In this document: piece after piece, positions 55,698-58,600 of the stretch
How positions within the stretch are numbered: the first letter of the stretch is position 1
Layout: every line of letters begins with the position of its first letter
Assembly: GCA_012295275.1 (NCBI GenBank)
Contig: CM022665.1
Span: 9,141,476-9,205,475, forward strand
Length of the DNA: 64,000 bases
Source: Chrysomallon squamiferum
Taxonomy: Eukaryota; Mollusca; Gastropoda; Neomphalida; Peltospiridae
Reading direction: 5' to 3'
The notes under the pieces: generated by a model
What the model saw: only the letters and a program-made list of their open reading frames with translations
What the model was told of the DNA's origin: nothing
Databases searched by the model: none
Program-made: the position numbers and the translations under genes

Positions 55698-58600
55698 CCC
55701 CATTTATTATAAAGCTATTACAAGATTCAGGAAAAGGTTATTGTGCATGTAAATTTGCCAGCCCTTCCCCAACAGACATGTAGAATAACTGGGAACTGTT
55801 ACTGGGTTCAGATAATGATATGTTGTATAATCATGGTAAAGAAAGTTAGCATTTCACTAGCAAAACAAAGATTAATGATACCGTATCATTCTGTAAACAG
55901 ATAAAATTTGTCATATTATCTGACCCAAAACAAGACTCCAAAATATGTTTATGAAGTTCCCCAGAAAAATAAGTATGTATGTGATAATTCAGTCATCAGA
56001 AAAGAATTGTTTAAAAGCAGATATTTCTGATGGGTAAAGCCACTGACATGAATAATGCAAATTTTCTAGTGGAAGAATAAGTAAAGGCTAGAAAAAGCAC
56101 ATCAGATATGAAGTGGAATGGAACCACTGACAAGATAACTTACATTTTCTTTACTTTATTTATTTATTTTGACTAACTTATTGTGTGGTGCATTGTTAAT
56201 GCAGTTAGTTTTGTTGCTTTTTGGAAATTTTACAAACTACATGAAAACAAAAACCAGAAAAAGACTTTCACAACTAACATATTTTTACTGTCGTTTATTT
56301 GTAATTAGTGTAATTATTAATACATTATTCTAGCAAGTAATGGAGAATTTAACATTCATTATTCATTCAATATCATCACCAGCTTAGGTAACAACCTTCT
56401 GTTACCTTTTGACATATCTAATTTATATACAGATATTGTAACAATAGCTTTGATCAACTTAGATACAAATCAAATAATTAACTTCCATTCAGGCTAATAA
56501 TAACAAAAATGAGTTTACTAGTGAAAAAATACCAAATCATGTTAATCTTTATTAATTAAAAAAAAAAAAGAGCTTAACCCAGTGAAAAACTACTGATGTA
56601 ATGAAGCTGACAGGGTGTATAATTCCTGACATGTGTTTACATTAGAGCTAAATTAGCCAGGGAAATGTTTGACATCCTTATCCTTATCAGATACAACTGG
56701 ATGAAACTTTGTTTGCTGGTTGGAGGAGTGAAGCAGATGGCACTCAACTGAACAAAGACACCTGCCCAGCCACATGCATTGTTAACAAATGCACACACTT
56801 CTCTTCCATTAGTTGTTGTCTCAGTTTGTTTTTCAACGGTTACATGGTGGTATAAATAGGTACATTAAAAACTGGTAACGAGGTGGTTATGTCATCGTGC
56901 TTGGTGATGGTAAATATATTATATGATCAAAGTCTTTCTTTACAAAGACAAAAGCTGTTTATTGATTAGCCAGCTAAGTTAGCAAGCCACCTAAACTCAA
57001 ACTCTTATCTCAACAACATTAAACCGAATATTGTCCATTAAATAAATCAGATATACAAGTCATTAACGTCATTACAGAAACATTTATATAATAATGTTTT
57101 ATATGATTGTTTAAGTCTTTTATTTTGTAAATAAGAAGCACTATAAACTGCAAATAAGATGGAATCTCAGTCATTTTACATTATCATTGCTTTTTACAAA
57201 ACACTACCAAATGCTCATTTTTAATAACATTATACAAGAACATCAAACTTTCTCTAAAGATCCTTTTATATTAAAAATAGTCTATTCTCTTATGCATAAA
57301 ACAAGAAAAAGGAAATTAAGTATCTAATAAAAAATACATATATAAGAACTTACCTAGAGACTGCTGAAAGTGTTGTTTATTTAATGGAAAAAGGATACAT
57401 AAATAACATCTTTATTGTACCTTGTTTTCAGATTTATGTTTATTCCTACTTCATCAATATCACTGATAATTATCATATCACGTACGCCATCTTCAGGACG
57501 GGCACCTGTTAGAAATATAAAAAAAATAATAATTTAAATTTCATTTGAACTATATTCAGAATTTGTATTTAATATACATTAACCACGTAATTATGAAGTC
57601 AGTTTTTCCCCCTCTTTTTTTTTAATGGCAAAATGTAGTTATATATTCAGAAACTGTGATAAACCAATTGCCCTAAAGACAGTTTTATTTTATAAAAATT
57701 AAAAAAAGATCAAAATTTGATTATAGGTATTTTGAATTACTTTTCAGAAATCTTGTTAGTTTTCTTTGGGTTTTTTTTTAATAAAGTTTTCTCTGAGAAA
57801 AGAAGATGTATATTCTTTATTTGATAGATATATTAAAATATTGTCATTTAAATAACTTTATAAATTTCATTTTGTTAATATTATTATTATTATTTTAAAA
57901 TAATAATAGATAATACAACAAAAACTGAAACAAATTTTGTGTCATAAATAGCTTTTTTTTTCTTTTTTTTTAATCTTTTTTATTATTTAACTGGATCAAA
58001 AAAAAATTGTACTTAACAATACTGAAATCTGAAGAATGTCTTTTTGAAAATTATGTGTATATTTTCAGAAAAAAAGACATATTTTCAAAAAATTTGAAGT
58101 TTCGCAATAAACTATTAATATTGTATATAATAATTTATTGTACTGTATAAATATTTTTAACTCTTTATCAGTCAAAGATATGCAATAAACAAAAAGAAAC
58201 AGAGAATTATTTGGATTTATTTTAGGGTTAGCTTGCATCACAAATCAAATAAACAGTTATTGCCTTTAGCTGTTTGTTCTACTGAATTCATGGAAAATGT
58301 CTGACTTAATGGAAGATTAGATCCTGGAAAATGTTACTGCACAAATCACTTCCTGTTGCAAAGCATGTCAAAAATCGTGCAAAGCCAAGGATCAATGAAA
58401 TATGAATGCTAGTTTGGTTGTTTGTTGTGGGTTTTTCTTTCTTTTCTTTTTTTTTACTCTCTCTTGTTGTTGTTGTTATTGGTTCTTTTTGGTGATGCTG
58501 TTTTTTTTTATAGTTTCTGTTTTTGTTTTTCCTAAATACATTTCAGTACAGATATTGAACAAATCAAAATAAATGTGTTTGTGTTTCTTTATTTATTTTT

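Noticed and set aside
57354-57363. A 7-10-nt micro-exon in front of the strong donor CTAG|gtaagt in intron 2
   Set aside because: In the phase required between exons 2 and 3 it reads a TAG stop. Exon 2 extended to TAT|gtatcc already supplies the conserved RY-x(4)-IY sequence.
57424-57505. Shorter exon 2 ending at AAG|gtacaa
   Set aside because: It leaves a two-base phase that does not fit exon 3 and drops the conserved motor residues. The donor 25 nt downstream fits both.
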